From Croceibacterium_B sp963811255 (GTDB lineage Bacteria > Pseudomonadota > Alphaproteobacteria > Sphingomonadales > Sphingomonadaceae), in NCBI GenBank assembly GCA_963811255.1, contig CAWEQI010000003.1, positions 124,001 to 188,000 on the forward strand: DNA of 64,000 nt. The letters run 5' to 3'. The number at the start of each line of letters is the position of its first letter. Position 1 is the stretch's first letter. The translations under genes were made by a program, and so were the position numbers. The notes below the pieces were generated by a model that did no database searches, was not told where the DNA came from, and saw only the letters and a list, made by a program, of their open reading frames with translations. Below are positions 44,505 to 52,267 of the stretch, piece by piece.

Positions 44505-44942
44505 ATGACGAAATACCTCCACAGCATGATCCGGGTGAGCGATCCCGAGGCGACGGTGAAGTTCTTCAACCTGCTCGGCCTGGAGGAAGTGCGGCGGATG
44601 GAAAGCGACAAGGGCCGCTTCACGCTGATCTTCATGGCCGCGCCGGGGCAGAAAGATGTCGCCGAGGTCGAGCTGACCTACAACTGGCCGCCCGAGGACG
44701 GCAGCGAACCCGAGGAATACGGCGGCGGGCGCAACTTCGGGCACCTCGCCTATCGGGTCGAGAATATCTACGAGACCTGTCAGCGGCTGGCCGACGCCGG
44801 CGTGACGATCAACCGCCCGCCGCGCGACGGGCACATGGCGTTCGTCAAGACGCCCGACGGAATCTCGATCGAGCTGCTGCAGGACGGCCACCTCGAGCCG
44901 CAGGAGCCGTGGGCGAGCATGGAGAACACCGGCAGCTGGTAA
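44505..44942 (+). CDS. gloA: lactoylglutathione lyase (glyoxalase I)
   Basis: A 145-aa VOC-fold metalloenzyme converting the methylglyoxal-glutathione hemithioacetal to S-lactoylglutathione. Metal ligands H in LHSMIRV, E in VAEVELTYNW, H in FGHLAYRV and E in ISIELLQDG are all in place. The ATG at 44505 matches the family N-terminus (MTKYLHSMIRVSD). Confidence 0.94.
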   Translation: MTKYLHSMIRVSDPEATVKFFNLLGLEEVRRMESDKGRFTLIFMAAPGQKDVAEVELTYNWPPEDGSEPEEYGGGRNFGHLAYRVENIYETCQRLADAGVTINRPPRDGHMAFVKTPDGISIELLQDGHLEPQEPWASMENTGSW

Positions 44943-44991
44943 GGTCCGGTTTGGCTCGCCAGAGCGCACCGAATCTGCCACCAGCCGGGGC

Positions 44992-46284
44992 ATGACGGCC
45001 GCGCTGATCATCGTCTTTGTGACCGCCTATATGGCGATCGCACTCGAAGAGCCGCTGAGGATCAACAAGTCGGCCGCCGCGCTGATGGGCGCGGGTTTGA
45101 TGTGGATCCTCTATGCCGCGTCGACCGGCGATCCGCAGTTGTTCAGCGAGCAGCTCGACAGTTCATTGGTCGACACCGCCCAGATCGCCTTCTTCCTCAT
45201 CGGCGTGATGACGGTCGTCGAGGTCGTTGACGCGCACGACGGCTTCGCCGTCATCACCTCGCGCCTGAGGACGCGCACGCTGGCGACGCTGACGACCTTC
45301 GTCACACTGGTCACCTTCGCCCTGTCCGCGGTGCTGGCGAACATGACGGTGGCGATCGTGATGGTCTCGCTGGCCCGGCGGCTGGTGCGCCAGCAGGAAG
45401 ACCGGCTGATGCTCGCCGGGATGATCGTGATCGCCTCCAACGCCGGCGGGGCCTGGTCGCCGATCGGCGACGTTACCACCACGATGCTGTGGATCGGCGG
45501 CCAAGTTACGACGGTGGCACTCGCCAAGGAGCTGATCCTCCCCTCGCTGGTGAATGTGCTGGTGCCGCTCGTATTCGTCGCCTGGAAGCAGCGCGGCAAG
45601 CCTATTCTGGCGCCGGAAAGAGCCGCCGGAGCCTCCGCAATGACGAGCTACACCACTTCGTTCGAGCGCAACTTGATGTTCGCCCTCGGCATCCTGGCCC
45701 TCCTGTCGGTGCCGGTGTTCAAGGCTCTCACCGGGCTTCCCCCGTTCCTCGGAACGCTGTTCGCGCTCGGAATTGTCTGGGCCATCGGTGACCTGGTCCA
45801 CCGCGGCAAGCCCGAAGAGGAGAAGGCGCACGTCACGATCGTCGAGGCGCTGACCCGCATCGACATGGCGGCGATCGTGTTCTTCATCGGTATTCTGCTG
45901 GCGGTGGCGACGCTGCAGCACGCCGGCGCCCTCGCTTCTGCCGCGCGTTGGCTCGATGCCGAGGTCGGGCGGCTCGACGTGATCGTGCTGATCTTCGGCC
46001 TGTTGAGCTCGATCGTTGACAACGTGCCGATGGTCGCCGCGGCGATGGGCATGTACCCGATGAGCACCTATCCGCCGGACAGCTTCCTGTGGGCGTTCAT
46101 GGCCTACACCACCGGCACCGGGGGCTCGATCCTGATCATCGGTTCGGCGTCAGGCGTCGCGGCTATGGGGGCGGAGAAGAAGCTCGACTTCATCTGGTAT
46201 CTGCGCCGTTTCGCGTTGCTGGCGCTGGCAGGCTACGTCGCCGGCGCGCTGGTCTACGCGCTGCAGATGGAGGTATTCGTATAG
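44992..46284 (+). CDS. nhaD: NhaD-type sodium:proton antiporter
   Basis: A 430-aa membrane protein with about twelve helices. ALNITKS-like LRINKSAAALMGAGLMW, VEVVDAHDGFAVI, SAVLANMTVAIVM, SNAGGAWSPIGDVTTTMLW and SSIVDNVPMVAAAMGMY are the conserved NhaD/ArsB-superfamily segments, with the paired Asn-Met/Pro motifs. It exchanges sodium for protons at alkaline pH. The IS1595-type element begins 44 bp after its stop. Confidence 0.92.
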   Translation: MTAALIIVFVTAYMAIALEEPLRINKSAAALMGAGLMWILYAASTGDPQLFSEQLDSSLVDTAQIAFFLIGVMTVVEVVDAHDGFAVITSRLRTRTLATLTTFVTLVTFALSAVLANMTVAIVMVSLARRLVRQQEDRLMLAGMIVIASNAGGAWSPIGDVTTTMLWIGGQVTTVALAKELILPSLVNVLVPLVFVAWKQRGKPILAPERAAGASAMTSYTTSFERNLMFALGILALLSVPVFKALTGLPPFLGTLFALGIVWAIGDLVHRGKPEEEKAHVTIVEALTRIDMAAIVFFIGILLAVATLQHAGALASAARWLDAEVGRLDVIVLIFGLLSSIVDNVPMVAAAMGMYPMSTYPPDSFLWAFMAYTTGTGGSILIIGSASGVAAMGAEKKLDFIWYLRRFALLALAGYVAGALVYALQMEVFV

Positions 46285-46320
46285 CAGGCGGCCTGCCGTT
46301 GCCTTTTGCTGCGAACTAGG

Positions 46321-46328
46321 TAATTTTA
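46321..46328. repeat. 8-bp target site duplication, left
   Basis: TAATTTTA directly precedes the left inverted terminal repeat of the IS1595-type element and is repeated in the same orientation at 48685-48692, directly after the right end. Eight base pairs is the duplication size of the IS1595 family. Confidence 0.9.
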
Positions 46329-46430
46329 GGCAATTATATACTTAAGTGAGCAAGGCAGATGTGCGAATCAGATCAGCGACAGGCCGGCGCATTTTCGAGC
46401 GATGACGAGGAGTGGCTAAGTCGCTTGGTC

Positions 46431-47192
46431 TTAGCCCCCGAAGCAGTGCGCCTCGAACGTCTGGACAATTCCCTCCACCAGCTTCGTAAGCTCATGGAGA
46501 ACACTGAGCGCAGGTTCGCCAGCAAAGACGGGTACGCTTGGGCCGAATACCAAGTTGGCCGCAACGCGCAGATCAACCATGCCAAACGTGACGGTGCCGG
46601 TTTTACCCAAGTTCATTAGCACAACGCCATCATCGAGACGCCCCGGCCCAGTCAGGGTAAGGCCGCTTCCACCTCTCGCGTGAATATCGATGCGCGAACC
46701 GCTGAGACCGCCTTGGTTCACGAAGGGCACAAGATCGTCATGCTTGTCGATATTGCCGAGACGGGACAGCCCCCAAAGCCTTGGGTTCCCGTCCTCCCAT
46801 GGTTTCAGATTGGCGAGCATCTGCTGCACATCAGTTGGGAGCTGTCTTACCTTTTTCTGTGTGCCCTTGGCCCAGTAGTCAGTCTCGTCCTTGGCGAAGG
46901 GGAAATAGATTTCCTTTGGTTTGGCAGCGTTGTTCGTGCGCCCAATCGCAGACATTGTCTGGTCTAGCGTTGAGCGGAGATGATAGGCGTGCTCGGCTAC
47001 CAAGACGAAGAGGTTGTCTGACAGCGGCGCTCGCCCGACGACTTTCACCAACCGATCTCCGGTCTCGTCGGGTTCCACGATAATTTGGGGTTTGGTGGAT
47101 CGGAAATACGCCTGGATTTCGCCTCGCATCTCTTCAAGATGGGCGTAGGCACGCTTGATCTTGATGTGAGGGCCGCGCAGAGGATGTTCCAT
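46431..47192 (-). CDS. passenger hypothetical protein of the IS element
   Basis: A 253-aa soluble protein (from the ATG at 47192; an upstream GTG at 47222 would add ten residues). It has no signal peptide or membrane segment. HAYHLRSTLDQTMSAI followed by IYFPFAKDE resembles a widespread uncharacterised group of accessory-genome proteins with an H-x-LRS-x-LD motif and a later FP motif; function unknown. Codon use is less GC-biased than the surrounding chromosome. Its ATG shares the sequence CATG with the start of the divergent 52-aa ORF, so there is no promoter space between them. Confidence 0.8.
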   Translation of the reverse strand: MEHPLRGPHIKIKRAYAHLEEMRGEIQAYFRSTKPQIIVEPDETGDRLVKVVGRAPLSDNLFVLVAEHAYHLRSTLDQTMSAIGRTNNAAKPKEIYFPFAKDETDYWAKGTQKKVRQLPTDVQQMLANLKPWEDGNPRLWGLSRLGNIDKHDDLVPFVNQGGLSGSRIDIHARGGSGLTLTGPGRLDDGVVLMNLGKTGTVTFGMVDLRVAANLVFGPSVPVFAGEPALSVLHELTKLVEGIVQTFEAHCFGG

Positions 47193-47349
47193 GATGAACT
47201 CCAAGAGTGACGAAACCGACACCTACTCCGAAGAAGAAACCGAACGTCGCCGCGAGGCGGCGCTAAAGCGGATGCTGACAACGCCGCACAAGCCGCACGC
47301 CGAAAGCAAGAAGGGCGGGCCGTCAGGCCGTGGACGAAAGCGAGCGTAA
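47191..47349 (+). CDS. small basic passenger protein, 52 aa
   Basis: Reads MMNSKSDETDTYSEEETERR, then a REAALKRML helix and a basic tail ending GGPSGRGRKRA. Small proteins of this layout (EEET-x-RR then an amphipathic helix and K/R/P-rich tail) are frequent in alphaproteobacterial prophages and islands, next to RelE- or phage-like genes. AGAGGATG lies just upstream. Head-to-head with the 253-aa gene, with the two ATGs overlapping in CATG. Function unknown. Confidence 0.65.
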   Translation: MMNSKSDETDTYSEEETERRREAALKRMLTTPHKPHAESKKGGPSGRGRKRA

Positions 47350-47527
47350 GCGCGCGGCTGTCCGATATGATTGTATGCAATGGGCCGTGCGGCAGGCATC
47401 GCCGCGCGAAGACGCAATGGCGACTGTCGCGCGGGCGGAGCTGTATGCCGAGTTCGTGCTAGGGGTGCCCAAGCGGATTATCTTTGGCCCCAAGGTCCAC
47501 GAGGGCGCTATAGATCATATCAAGTAG
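47330..47527 (+). CDS. small passenger protein, 65 aa
   Basis: Starts with a GTG inside the end of the previous ORF, reading MDESERKRAAVRYDCMQWA, then ASPREDAMATVARAELYAEFVL and a tail. The helix with ATVARAELYAEFVLG resembles small accessory-element proteins of unknown function. Translational coupling to the 52-aa gene is suggested by the 20-bp overlap. Its 3' third overlaps a minus-strand ORF, so only one of the two may be real there. Confidence 0.5.
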   Translation: MDESERKRAAVRYDCMQWAVRQASPREDAMATVARAELYAEFVLGVPKRIIFGPKVHEGAIDHIK

Positions 47528-47605
47528 CTCGTTGGCTTTTTGAGCCTCTTTCTTGAGCTGCTTTAGCTCGTGAACCATTCTCTCATCGGCGGGTAATACC
47601 GGCAT
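47459..47605 (-). CDS. small coiled-coil-like passenger ORF, 48 aa
   Basis: From an ATG at 47605, preceded by GGGGAGGGGCAGG, 48 codons read MPVLPADERMVHELKQLKKE then AQKANELLDMIYSALVDLG and end at 47459. The heptad-like leucine pattern suggests a short coiled coil. It is co-directional with the transposase gene, 100 bp downstream of it, and overlaps the end of the plus-strand 65-aa ORF by 69 bp. Function unknown. Confidence 0.5.
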   Translation of the reverse strand: MPVLPADERMVHELKQLKKEAQKANELLDMIYSALVDLGAKDNPLGHP

Positions 47606-47705
47606 CCTGCCCCTCCCCTTCTGCGGAGCGGGAAGGAAAACATGGCTTTAGATTCGAGTCCAGCGTTTGCGGCGTTCGCCAATCTGGCGAGGAGCCTGAA
47701 ACAGC

Positions 47706-48620
47706 TTAGGCGGCGAGCTTGTCAGTCCGCCGATAGGTGAGGCGGCGACCAATGCCGCCCTTCAGGATTTCGGCGGCGCGCTCGCCATCGCTCATATCGC
47801 GGGTGCTGGCGCGCATATCGAACTCGGCAAGGTAGCGCGCAAGGTGTTGCGCCGACAGGTGGTGATAGGTGCCGATGATGCCGCGCTTGAAGATCGAAAA
47901 GAAGTTTTCGACGTTGTTGGAATGCTGGTCGGCGCGGGCATATTCGCCGGTCGAATGGCTTACCGACTTATGGGAAGCGAACTCGGCGCCCATGATTTTG
48001 TAAATCTTGTTTTCGTCGGTCATGAAGTGCGAAGCACGGTCCACGTTCGTAACGACCAGCGCGCGAACGTCATCGGCCTTCACAAAGTAGCCGGGTAGGT
48101 GGAAGCTGCGGGCACGACCGCCACGCTCGACAAGCGAGACGACAACTTTCTTCGGCGCGGGCTTGCGGTGCGCGCGGTTCTTTGACTTGCCGCCGACATA
48201 GGTTTCATCGACCTCGACGGTCTTGCCTTCGCCGCCGAGCGGACCGGGAGTGTTCGCGCCGTCCATGGATTCGCGGATGCGATGGCAGAGGAACCACGCG
48301 GTCTTGTAGGTCACGCCGAGCATACGGCCCATCTGCGCCGCGCTCATGCCCTTTTTTGAAGCGGCCATGATGTGCGTCGCGAGAAGCCATTTGTGCAGCG
48401 GAACGTGACTGCGCTCCATGACGGTGCCGGTGCGAACGGTGAACTTGTCGCGACAGTCATTGCAGAGGAACATTCCAGCCTGGGTCTTGCCGCCCATGCG
48501 GTGCACGTTGTCCGAACCGCAATGCGGGCAGAAAGGCTCACCGTTCCAGCGATCGGCTTCCAAGTGCGCCGTTGCCTTGGCTTCGTCGTGGAAGATCGGA
48601 TTGGTGATGTTGATATCCAT
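47706..48620 (-). CDS. IS1595-family transposase (ISXO2-like DDE domain)
   Basis: A 304-aa transposase. An N-terminal zinc-ribbon (CPHCGSDN...CNDCRDKF) precedes a helix-turn-helix-like part (GMSAAQMGRMLGVTYKTAW) and the ISXO2-type DDE core: first acidic residue in VEVDETYVGGK, second in TDENKIYK, and the NVENFFSIFKRGIIG segment that carries N/E. The ATG at 48620 (MDINITNPIF) is preferred to one twelve codons upstream. It appears intact and is enclosed by matching terminal repeats. Confidence 0.95.
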   Translation of the reverse strand: MDINITNPIFHDEAKATAHLEADRWNGEPFCPHCGSDNVHRMGGKTQAGMFLCNDCRDKFTVRTGTVMERSHVPLHKWLLATHIMAASKKGMSAAQMGRMLGVTYKTAWFLCHRIRESMDGANTPGPLGGEGKTVEVDETYVGGKSKNRAHRKPAPKKVVVSLVERGGRARSFHLPGYFVKADDVRALVVTNVDRASHFMTDENKIYKIMGAEFASHKSVSHSTGEYARADQHSNNVENFFSIFKRGIIGTYHHLSAQHLARYLAEFDMRASTRDMSDGERAAEILKGGIGRRLTYRRTDKLAA

Positions 48621-48684
48621 GGCGGTGTTCCTTCGTTGGAAACACCCTACGCCCATGGGCAGCTAAGTCAAGTATATAATCGCC

Positions 48685-48692
48685 TAATTTTA
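48685..48692. repeat. 8-bp target site duplication, right
   Basis: TAATTTTA, identical to 46321-46328, immediately outside the right terminal repeat of the IS1595-type element. Only 25 bp separate it from the start codon of the NfrB-like gene. Confidence 0.9.
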
Positions 48693-48717
48693 CGTAGCAC
48701 GCAGTCAGGGGGATTGC

Positions 48718-50121
48718 ATGACTCTGGGGGCCTGGACGCCGCTGCAATGGCTGGCGCTCGTCGAGTACGAGTTGCTGCTCTTCGCGGGCGTGTTCTTCCT
48801 GATCGGCTCTCTCGACGAATTGGCGATGGATTGCGCGTGGGCATGGCTGAAGATAAGTGGCCGTGCCCGCACCTTACGAATTCGGCGCGAGAACCATTGC
48901 GGCGCGCCTCTGGCAGGTCCGGCCGCGCTGTTGATTCCCGCATGGCGCGAGGAGCGCGTCCTGGCGACGACTATCGCCCATGCGCTGGCTGCTTGGCCCC
49001 AGCGGGAACTGCGGCTGTACGCCGGGTGCTACCGCAACGACGTCGCCACCGCCGAGGTGATCGTTGCCGGCGCCGGCGACGATCCGCGCGTGCGGCTGGT
49101 GGTGCACGATCGCGACGGGCCGACCACCAAGGCTGACTGCCTCAATCGCCTCTATGCGGCGATGGAGGCGGACGAGCGCCGTTGCGGCGGCCGGTTCCGC
49201 ATGGTCCTGCTGCACGACGCCGAGGACATGGTGGATCCGGCCGGCCTTTCTCTAATCGACGGGGCCCTCGAGCGCGCCGACTTCGTGCAGTTGCCGGTGC
49301 TCCCGGAAGCCCAGCCACGGTCACGCTGGATCGGCAGCCACTACTGCGACGAATTCGCCGAAGAGCACGGCAAGGCCCTGGTCGTGCGCGACGGACTCCG
49401 CGCCGGTCTGCCGGCGGCGGGAGTTGGTTGCGCCTTTGCCCGCGACTTGCTCGGGGTGATGGCGGAGGACATGGGCGGCAGCGGTCCGTTCTCGGTCGAA
49501 TCCCTGACCGAGGATTACGAGCTGGGACTGAGGATCACGGCGGCGGGCGGCCAGGCCTGCTTCCTGCGCGCCCGCGGCGAGGACGGCCGGCTGGTCGCCA
49601 CACGCGCCTGCTTTCCGCCGACCTTGCCCGAGGCCGTGCGGCAGAAGTCGCGTTGGATTCACGGCATCGCCCTGCAGGGGTGGGATCGGCTCGGCTGGAA
49701 CGGGGGCGTCATCGAGTGCTGGATGCGGCTGCGTGACCGGCGCGGGCCGCTGACCGCCCTGGTCCTGTTCGCCGCCTATTCGCTGCTTGTGCTGGCGACG
49801 GTGCTGTGGACTGCCCGCCTTTTTGGGTTCGGTCGGCCGTGGGAGCCGAGCGGTATCTTGCTGGTGCTGCTGTGGGCCAATCTCGCCAGCTTCGCCTGGC
49901 GCAGCGCCATGCGTTTCGTCTTCACCGCGCGCGAATACGGATGGACCGAGGGCGTACGCGCGGTGCTGCGAATCCCCTTCGCCAACGTCATCGCCATCAT
50001 GGCGGGACGGCGAGCGCTGGCGGCGTATGTGGCCACGCTGCTTGGAGAGCAGCCGCGGTGGGAGAAGACCCCACATCGGGCCCACCCTGCCGCGTTCCAG
50101 CCGCTCGCGACAGCCGCGTGA
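48718..50121 (+). CDS. NfrB-like membrane glycosyltransferase (GT2)
   Basis: A 467-aa inner-membrane glycosyltransferase. One N-terminal helix, then a GT2 domain: LLIPAWREERVL, HDRDGPTTKADCLN, the DxD-like HDAEDMVDP, and the acceptor/Q(R)xxRW-type site SLTEDYELG and RQKSRWIHGI; C-terminal helices follow. The closest architecture known to me is NfrB, the phage N4 adsorption protein B, but the C-terminal c-di-GMP-binding MshEN part of E. coli NfrB (745 aa) is missing. It overlaps the next gene by 4 bp (GTGA). Its upstream DNA is now the IS element. Confidence 0.85.
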   Translation: MTLGAWTPLQWLALVEYELLLFAGVFFLIGSLDELAMDCAWAWLKISGRARTLRIRRENHCGAPLAGPAALLIPAWREERVLATTIAHALAAWPQRELRLYAGCYRNDVATAEVIVAGAGDDPRVRLVVHDRDGPTTKADCLNRLYAAMEADERRCGGRFRMVLLHDAEDMVDPAGLSLIDGALERADFVQLPVLPEAQPRSRWIGSHYCDEFAEEHGKALVVRDGLRAGLPAAGVGCAFARDLLGVMAEDMGGSGPFSVESLTEDYELGLRITAAGGQACFLRARGEDGRLVATRACFPPTLPEAVRQKSRWIHGIALQGWDRLGWNGGVIECWMRLRDRRGPLTALVLFAAYSLLVLATVLWTARLFGFGRPWEPSGILLVLLWANLASFAWRSAMRFVFTAREYGWTEGVRAVLRIPFANVIAIMAGRRALAAYVATLLGEQPRWEKTPHRAHPAAFQPLATAA

Positions 50122-51308
50122 CTGGTGCTGGGCACATCGATCGACGCACGCGAGGTCGTCCGCTGCTGGTGCTCGCGTCCGTGCTCGGGGGCTGGTTGGC
50201 CTTGCGCGTGATCTTGTGGCAATCGCCGTTTCCGCAAGTTCTGCCCGCCAATATCTTTTCCCGAGCCCACCGCGGCCAAGCGATTGACGGCGCTGCGGCG
50301 CTCTCGCACGCCCACGTCAACCGCAGCTTACGCTCGCCTACGGCGAGCCCGCCGGTCGTGCCGGGACCTCTCGACGCTGCAAATGCGGGTCCGCTGCCGC
50401 CGCCGTGGCGGTCGGTAGCGGTATCGGAGGGAGAGTCGTCAGTTCGCCCGCAGGCCGCGGCGGTGCCATCTGCCACGCAGCCGTCGGCGCGGCGAATCGT
50501 CGGCCAGCAATTGCTGCTCGCTGCCGCGTTCTCGCATATGGACCTGCCGCCCGAGATCGCTGCCTATTTCGAGCCTCCGAAGCCGCCGGAGGGGCGCTCT
50601 TCTGCACTCGCTACCGGGCTGCCGGCCGCTCGCCCGTCGGCGCCGATGTCCGGCCAGAGCCGATGGTCGGGCGATGGCTGGCTGCTGCTGCGCCGGGATT
50701 CGGCGGGCTCGCTCGCCGCCGGCGAACCGGCCTACGGCCGCAGCCAGGCTGGGGCGGTTTTGCGTTATCGGCTGGCGCCTTCGAGCGGTCATCGGCCGGT
50801 GGCCTATGCCCGAGTGAACCGGGCTCTGGCCGGCCCAGCCGAGACGGAGCTCGCCGTCGGCCTTGCCGCACGGCCGCTGGCGAGGGCGCCGGTGAGCGTC
50901 GCCGGGGAAGTGCGGGTCTATGACGGTCCTGCCGGCCGCGAGGTGCGGCCGGCCGCCTTCGCCGTGACCGAGCTGCCGCCGGCGAAGCTGCCCCTTGGCT
51001 TGCGCGGCGAAGCCTATGCCCAGGCGGGCTATGTCGGCGGCCGTTTCGCGACGGCGTTCGTCGATGGTCAAGCCAAAGTCGATGCCCGGGTCGCGAGGCT
51101 CGGCCGAACAGGCGCGCTGCGCGCCGGCGCCGGCGTGTGGGGCGGAGCGCAGAAGCACAGCGCCCGGCTCGACATCGGCCCGAGCGCGACCGTCAGCTTC
51201 CCTCTCGGCGACACGCAGTCGCGCCTAGCACTCGATTACCGCTGGCGGGTGGCCGGCAATGCCGAACCGAAGAGCGGCCCCGCGTTGACGATTTCGGCGG
51301 GTTTCTAG
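50118..51308 (+). CDS. NfrA-like outer-membrane beta-barrel partner
   Basis: A 396-aa protein starting with a GTG that overlaps the glycosyltransferase stop. One N-terminal hydrophobic helix (RPLLVLASVLGGWLALRVILW), then a long Pro/Ala-rich stretch, then from about residue 190 a beta-rich region (SGDGWLLLRRD, GAVLRYRLAPSS, YAQAGYVGGRFATAFVDGQA, LALDYRWRVAG) ending in the aromatic LTISAGF typical of outer-membrane barrels. This resembles the C-terminal domain of phage N4 adsorption protein A, without its TPR part. With the NfrB-like gene it would form a small glycan synthesis and export pair. Confidence 0.75.
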   Translation: MTGAGHIDRRTRGRPLLVLASVLGGWLALRVILWQSPFPQVLPANIFSRAHRGQAIDGAAALSHAHVNRSLRSPTASPPVVPGPLDAANAGPLPPPWRSVAVSEGESSVRPQAAAVPSATQPSARRIVGQQLLLAAAFSHMDLPPEIAAYFEPPKPPEGRSSALATGLPAARPSAPMSGQSRWSGDGWLLLRRDSAGSLAAGEPAYGRSQAGAVLRYRLAPSSGHRPVAYARVNRALAGPAETELAVGLAARPLARAPVSVAGEVRVYDGPAGREVRPAAFAVTELPPAKLPLGLRGEAYAQAGYVGGRFATAFVDGQAKVDARVARLGRTGALRAGAGVWGGAQKHSARLDIGPSATVSFPLGDTQSRLALDYRWRVAGNAEPKSGPALTISAGF

Positions 51309-51352
51309 GCGCTCCGCCTTCATAACCAGCGCCGCTTGCGGTAGGCGGAGGC

Positions 51353-52267
51353 ATGGACGTCTACCTGCCGATCGCCAACTTGTCGGTGAACGGGCTGGTT
51401 ATCGTGCTGCTCGGGGCGACGACCGGGATTCTATCGGGCATCTTCGGCGTCGGCGGAGGGTTCCTGACCACGCCGCTAATGATCTTCTATGGCATCCCTC
51501 CGACCGTCGCCGCGGCATCCGCCGCCACTCAGGTGACCGGAGCCAGCATCTCCGGCGTGCTCGCCTACAGTCGGCGCAACGCGGTCGACTTCCAGATGGG
51601 CGCGGTGTTGGTGACCGGCGGTGTCATCGGGACACTGATCGGGATTGGACTGTTCAACCTACTCGAATCGCTCGGTCAGATCGATACGGCGATCAACGTC
51701 CTTTACGTCGTGATGCTCGGCGCGATCGGATCACTGATGGGGCGTGAAAGCCTGCAGGCGCTGCTGCAGAAGCAGGACGCGAGCAGCAGGGGCCCCGCCA
51801 AGCGTCGGCACCATCCGCTAGTCAGCAGCCTGCCGATGCGCTGGCGGTTCTATCGCTCGGGCCTGTACGTCTCGCCCTTCGCGCCATTGATTCTCGGCAT
51901 GGTGCTCGGCACCCTGACCACTCTGATGGGCATCGGCGGCGGAATCATCATGATTCCCGCGATGCTGTACCTCCTCGGCATGAGCGCGGGCGTGGTGGTC
52001 GGGACGTCGCTGTTCCAGATCCTGTTCACGACGATGGCTGCGACCATGATGCACGCGCTGACCACCAAGGAAGTCGACATCGTGTTGGCCGGGTTGCTGC
52101 TGCTTGGCTCCGTCACCGGTGCCCAGATCGGCGCCAAGATCGCAGTCAGCGCCAAGCCCGAACTGCTCCGCCTGATCCTGTCGATCATCGTGCTGGCGGT
52201 GGCGATCGCGACGGCCTTCAAGCTGGGCGTGCGGCCGAGTGAGGTCTTTTCGGTGGCCCAGACGTGA
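51353..52267 (+). CDS. TauE/SafE family membrane transporter (TSUP)
   Basis: A 304-aa protein with about eight helices and the internal duplication of the family: GATTGILSGIFGVGGGFLTTPLM at about residues 22-44 and GTLTTLMGIGGGIIMIPAMLYL in the second half. Members export sulfite, sulfoacetate or related organosulfur anions. The 4-bp overlap with the next gene, encoding its usual TIGR02186 partner, marks an operon. Confidence 0.93.
   Translation: MDVYLPIANLSVNGLVIVLLGATTGILSGIFGVGGGFLTTPLMIFYGIPPTVAAASAATQVTGASISGVLAYSRRNAVDFQMGAVLVTGGVIGTLIGIGLFNLLESLGQIDTAINVLYVVMLGAIGSLMGRESLQALLQKQDASSRGPAKRRHHPLVSSLPMRWRFYRSGLYVSPFAPLILGMVLGTLTTLMGIGGGIIMIPAMLYLLGMSAGVVVGTSLFQILFTTMAATMMHALTTKEVDIVLAGLLLLGSVTGAQIGAKIAVSAKPELLRLILSIIVLAVAIATAFKLGVRPSEVFSVAQT

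Larger units (their letters stand above)
46329..48684. mobile_element. complete IS1595-family element with passenger genes (2.36 kb)
   Basis: The element is bounded by inverted terminal repeats, left GGCAATTATATACTTAAGTG at 46329 and right, read inward, GGCGATTATATACTTGACTT at 48684, 18 of 22 positions identical, and by the direct 8-bp duplication TAATTTTA. It contains the transposase gene (47706-48620, minus) and about 1.3 kb of passenger DNA with a 253-residue protein gene and three small ORFs. Some IS1595-family members are known to carry passenger genes. The perfect duplication indicates a recent, single insertion. It lies between nhaD and the NfrB-like gene and may separate the latter from its native promoter. 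Confidence 0.92.
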
